Shown here piece by piece: positions 61,288 to 64,000 of a stretch of 64,000 bases of DNA. The position numbers and the translations under genes are program-made. How positions within the stretch are numbered: the first letter of the stretch is position 1; each line of letters starts with the position of its first letter. The notes beneath the pieces were generated by a model. It worked only from the letters and a program-made list of their open reading frames with translations. It made no database searches and had not been told where the DNA came from. The stretch is from Actinoplanes sp. L3-i22 (GTDB lineage Bacteria > Actinomycetota > Actinomycetes > Mycobacteriales > Micromonosporaceae), in assembly GCF_019704555.1 (NCBI RefSeq), contig NZ_AP024745.1:10467501-10531500 (forward strand). Direction: 5' to 3'.

Positions 61288-61812
61288 CTAGGCGGCCCTG
61301 CGACGACGCGTGTACCAGAGCGCGCCCGCGCCACCCGCCACCAGCACCGCACCGACCGCGACCGTCGCGCCGACCGGCCCACCGGTCAGCGGCAGCGAGC
61401 CGGAGCTGACCCCGCCGCCCTTGGTGATCACGGTCTTGCTCGGCGCCGGAACGGTCTCGTGGTTGACGCCGCCCGGGACCGACTGCACCACGCCGGTCGG
61501 CTGCGGGCTCTCGGTGCCGTATCCGGCGTGCCCCCGGGTACCACCGGTGGCGGCCGGGCTGACCGCGGCCGGCGTGGTGGCGGCCGGCGCCGTGGTCGCC
61601 ACGGTCGCGGTCGTCGCGGCGACGGTCGGCGCGGTGGTGGCCGGCTGCTCGGCGCCGTAACCGGTGTTACCGCGGTCCGGGCTGGCCATCACGGCGGGGT
61701 GCCCGGCCTGCGCGGTATCGGCCGCGAGGGCCGGCGACGCGATGGCGAGGGCGGCAAAGGCGGTGACGCCGGCCGCGGGAAGGCCCAGGGCCAGCCGACG
61801 AACAAAGCTCAT
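61288..61812 (-). CDS. LPXTG-type cell-wall-anchored protein
   Basis: A 174-residue protein. The signal peptide is cut after SPALA. A Thr/Ala-rich stalk carries two GNTGYG/GHAGYG motifs. The C-terminus is LPLTGG, a hydrophobic helix and RRRRAA, the complete sortase signal. ATG 61812 follows GATACT by 8 nt. No sortase gene is in the window. The stalk has no recognised functional domain. Confidence 0.85.
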   Translation of the reverse strand: MSFVRRLALGLPAAGVTAFAALAIASPALAADTAQAGHPAVMASPDRGNTGYGAEQPATTAPTVAATTATVATTAPAATTPAAVSPAATGGTRGHAGYGTESPQPTGVVQSVPGGVNHETVPAPSKTVITKGGGVSSGSLPLTGGPVGATVAVGAVLVAGGAGALWYTRRRRAA

Positions 61813-61912
61813 GAGGAGTATCCGTTCTGTTGCTGTTAGGTACGTTTGCATGGTCGCACGGGAGCTTAGCGGGGATTGCCCGTTTTACCCGAAAACAACC
61901 TACGGCGCGTCT

Positions 61913-62398
61913 TCAACTCGGAAGACCACCGAAACGGTGACTTCGCCACAAATGAGACAAAGCGAACACCTTGAGCTCGAATTGCGGATCCGCGGCGAAG
62001 AGGCCCCCGCTGTAGGGGGCGGTGAGCTGCACACTGGCGCCCGAGTCCAGGTAGACCGAGACCACGTTGCGCCGGCCACGACGCTCGGCGCGCAGGTCGA
62101 CGACCCGGTTCCAGGGCACCTCGCCCTCGCCGAGCAACGACGACGTCCGGATCTGGCGCATGCCGACCTCGACCTCGGTGCGGCGCCCCGACATGATCCC
62201 GAGCGCGATCCCGACCAGCAGCGGCGCGAACACCAGCACCGCCCACGACCAGGCCGGTGGACTGTCCGGCCCGGGCCAGAACATGGTGGCGATCACCGCC
62301 GTGGTGATACTCGCCACGGCGCTCAGCGCACCGAGATACAGGCCGTGGCCGAGAGCTTGCTGGAAGGTCGGCCGGAACGTCGGAGATGCAGCTTCCAT
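61913..62398 (-). CDS. Membrane protein with PH-like domain
   Basis: A 161-residue product with two helices near the N-terminus (GLYLGALSAVASITTAVIA and WAVLVFAPLLVGIALGIM). A soluble beta-rich segment follows, with RQIRTSSLLGEGEVPWNRVV as in bacterial PH-domain proteins. Function is unknown. It is divergent from msrB. Confidence 0.7.
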   Translation of the reverse strand: MEAASPTFRPTFQQALGHGLYLGALSAVASITTAVIATMFWPGPDSPPAWSWAVLVFAPLLVGIALGIMSGRRTEVEVGMRQIRTSSLLGEGEVPWNRVVDLRAERRGRRNVVSVYLDSGASVQLTAPYSGGLFAADPQFELKVFALSHLWRSHRFGGLPS

Positions 62399-62461
62399 AG
62401 ACGGCTCAACGGCCGGGCCTGGATCGCCGCCGCACGCCAGGTGCGACGTACCTTTGTTGGC

Positions 62462-62881
62462 ATGGCAATCGAGAAGACGCCGATCCAAGAGACTCCGCTG
62501 CCCACGACCGAGGACGAGTGGCGTGTCCGGCTCGACCCGGCCGAGTTCCGGGTGCTCCGTCAGGCCGGCACCGAGCCCGCCTGGAGCGGGGAGTATGTCG
62601 ACACCAAGACCCAGGGGATGTATCACTGCCGCGGCTGCGGCGCCGAGCTCTACCCGAGCTCGACGAAGTTCGACTCACACTGCGGCTGGCCGTCGTTCGA
62701 CGACGCGATCCCGGGCGCGGTCAAGGAGATCGAGGACCGCACGCACGGGATGACGCGGGTGGAGATCCGGTGCGCGCGCTGCGACGGGCACCTGGGCCAC
62801 GTGTTCCGCGGTGAGGGCTTCACCGAGAAGAACACGCGGCACTGCGTGAACAGCCTGTCGATCAAGCTCGACGAGCAGTAG
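62462..62881 (+). CDS. msrB: Peptide-methionine (R)-S-oxide reductase
   Basis: A 139-residue MsrB with two structural-zinc pairs (CRGC at 56-59 and CARC) and the catalytic Cys128 in RHCVNSLS. It repairs methionine-R-sulfoxide in proteins. The ATG follows TACCTT by 7 nt. The last 20 nt overlap the convergent folA gene. Confidence 0.95.
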   Translation: MAIEKTPIQETPLPTTEDEWRVRLDPAEFRVLRQAGTEPAWSGEYVDTKTQGMYHCRGCGAELYPSSTKFDSHCGWPSFDDAIPGAVKEIEDRTHGMTRVEIRCARCDGHLGHVFRGEGFTEKNTRHCVNSLSIKLDEQ

Positions 62882-63338
62882 TCAGGTCCTCCACCACGTA
62901 CCGAATCCCGTTCGGTGCGGTCACCCACCCTGTGGAGGCGGTCACCGCCCACTCCGGGCCGAGTTCCGGGGCGTAGGTGTCGCCTTCCACGTCCAGGTCG
63001 ATCGTCGTTCGCACGATGTGGTCCGCAAGCGGCAGGAACGCGGCGTAGATCGCCGCACCACCCATGACCCAGAAATCGTCTTCGACGATCAAACCCGGAT
63101 TCGGTACGGACTCAGCCCCGTCCGCCGCCCACGAAGGATCCCGGGTCAGCACCACGTTGCGCCGCCCGGGCAACGGTTTACGCGGCAGCGAGTCCCAGGT
63201 CACGCGACCCATCACCACTGTCGCCCCGAGCGTCCGCTCCTTGAAGATCGCCTGCTCGCCGGGGACACGCCAGGGGATCTCGCCCCCGGCGCCGATCACC
63301 CGGCGACGCGCCTCCGCCCAGATCAGGTGCACGCTCAT
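62862..63338 (-). CDS. folA: Dihydrofolate reductase
   Basis: A 158-residue DHFR: LIWAEARRRVIGAGGEIPW, VVMGRVTWDSLP and WVMGGAAIYAAFLP are the substrate and NADPH sites. It regenerates tetrahydrofolate after thymidylate synthesis and is encoded downstream of thyA through a short coupled frame. Its 3' end overlaps msrB. Confidence 0.95.
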   Translation of the reverse strand: MSVHLIWAEARRRVIGAGGEIPWRVPGEQAIFKERTLGATVVMGRVTWDSLPRKPLPGRRNVVLTRDPSWAADGAESVPNPGLIVEDDFWVMGGAAIYAAFLPLADHIVRTTIDLDVEGDTYAPELGPEWAVTASTGWVTAPNGIRYVVEDLTTARRA

Positions 63339-63427
63339 GCTGTGCCAGCTCCCGGCATGCTCTCCTGGCCCTCGCCTGCGACGTCGTCGTCAAGCGCGGG
63401 TGGCTGCCGCTCGGTGCAGTCGCTCAT
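63335..63427 (-). CDS. 30-residue mini-ORF linking thyA and folA
   Basis: ATG at 63427 overlaps the thyA stop (ATGA), and its stop overlaps the folA start (ATGA). The product begins [20 protein letters not shown], is acidic, and has no recognised motif. Exact junctions on both sides suggest a coupling frame that carries ribosomes from thyA into folA. Confidence 0.5.
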   Translation of the reverse strand: MSDCTERQPPALDDDVAGEGQESMPGAGTA

Positions 63428-64000
63428 ACCGCAACCGGCGCCTTGATCGCGGGATGATGCCGGTAGTCGACGACCGAGAAGTCCTCGAAGCGGTAGGAGA
63501 ACAGGTCCGCCGCCGGCGCGATCTCCAGCTGCGGGAACGGGTACGCCTCCCGGCTGAGCTGCTCGGTCACCTGCTCGACGTGGTTGTCGTAGATGTGGCA
63601 GTCACCGCCGACCCAGATGAAGTCGCCCGGGATCAGCCCGACCTGGTCGGCGATCATGCGGGTGAGCAGCGCGTACGACGCGATGTTGAACGGCACCCCG
63701 AGGAACAGGTCGGCGCTGCGCTGGTACAGCTGGCAGGAGAGCCTGCCGTCGGCGACGTAGAACTGGAACATCGCGTGGCACGGCATCAGCGCCATCTCGT
63801 CGAGATCACCGACGTTCCAGGCCGAGACGATCATGCGCCGCGAGTCAGGATTTTTCCGGAGAGTGTCCAGAATTCCGGAAATCTGGTCGATGTTGCCGTT
63901 CTTTCCCGGCCACGATCGCCACTGGAAGCCGTAGACCGGGCCGAGCTCGCCATCCGGGGAGGCCCATTCGTCCCAGATCGTCACGCCCTGGTCCCGCAGC
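63424..64000 (-). CDS. thyA: Thymidylate synthase, C-terminal part (runs off right edge)
   Basis: The visible 192 codons contain the catalytic Cys in [30 protein letters not shown], and GDCHIYDNH, the core of ThyA. The frame stays open to the edge, so the N-terminal third is missing. It converts dUMP to dTMP with methylene-THF, and the adjacent folA recycles the folate. Confidence 0.95.
   Translation of the reverse strand, partial: LRDQGVTIWDEWASPDGELGPVYGFQWRSWPGKNGNIDQISGILDTLRKNPDSRRMIVSAWNVGDLDEMALMPCHAMFQFYVADGRLSCQLYQRSADLFLGVPFNIASYALLTRMIADQVGLIPGDFIWVGGDCHIYDNHVEQVTEQLSREAYPFPQLEIAPAADLFSYRFEDFSVVDYRHHPAIKAPVAV

Overview
The window is high-GC actinobacterial DNA, most likely from Actinoplanes or a close relative in the Micromonosporaceae. 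This rests on the base composition, an Lsr2-type nucleoid protein, a BioB/BsaP biotin pair, ECF sigma and anti-sigma genes, and many genes whose start codon lies 5-9 nt after a TANNNT-like -10 box, as in leaderless actinobacterial mRNAs. The family assignment is inference. No rRNA, tRNA, CRISPR array, phage or IS element was recognised.

Left part (1-17.5 kb). A secreted protein runs off the left edge. Next to it, on the other strand, is a compact lipid or polyketide locus: a single-chain KS-AT-ACP-alpha-oxoamine synthase, an MMPL exporter, a CDP-alcohol phosphatidyltransferase, an acyl-CoA synthetase and a GT-C glycosyltransferase, followed by a GMC oxidoreductase behind an inverted repeat and a FabG-like SDR. 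The set looks like a pathway that activates a fatty acid, extends it once, releases it by condensation with an amino acid, adds a phospho head group and exports it. Then come tandem repeats, a stub of a secreted gene behind a perfect CebR-type operator, lsr2, about 850 bp without a gene, and an NAD-dependent epimerase.

Centre (17.5-35.8 kb). A membrane GAF-PAS-GGDEF-EAL protein and a small methyltransferase precede a biotin region: bioF-bioD-ROK kinase-HAD on the minus strand, divergent from bioB-bsaP. Two ACT-domain genes and a Cys-rich mini-protein coupled to a RibD-like reductase follow. A tight four-gene operon then encodes HerA-like ATPase, SbcD/Mre11, SbcC/Rad50 and a NurA-like nuclease, which is the archaeal end-resection gene set.

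Repeat island and cell-surface region (35.8-46.3 kb). Five 131-bp tandem repeats, each able to fold into a hairpin, are followed by a regulatory stretch with two palindromes, then an ECF sigma/anti-sigma pair and three exported proteins. Next are a 310-bp intergenic region of consecutive strong hairpins, an AlkA-like glycosylase, a diacylglycerol kinase-like protein and a HEAT-like protein.

Right part (46.3-64 kb). This holds an MBL-fold hydrolase, a LOR-family protein, a dGTPase-like HD protein and a self-contained TetR operon (SRPBCC protein, methyltransferase/DCC protein, TetR) with two matching operators over its promoter. It continues with a possible RHH protein, a HipA-like/DUF3037 pair, a transglutaminase-MerR unit divergent from a LigC-type DNA ligase, a secreted S33 peptidase, GNAT, a LigD-type primase-polymerase, an LPXTG protein, MsrB, and folA-thyA joined by a 30-codon mini-ORF. 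ThyA runs off the right edge.
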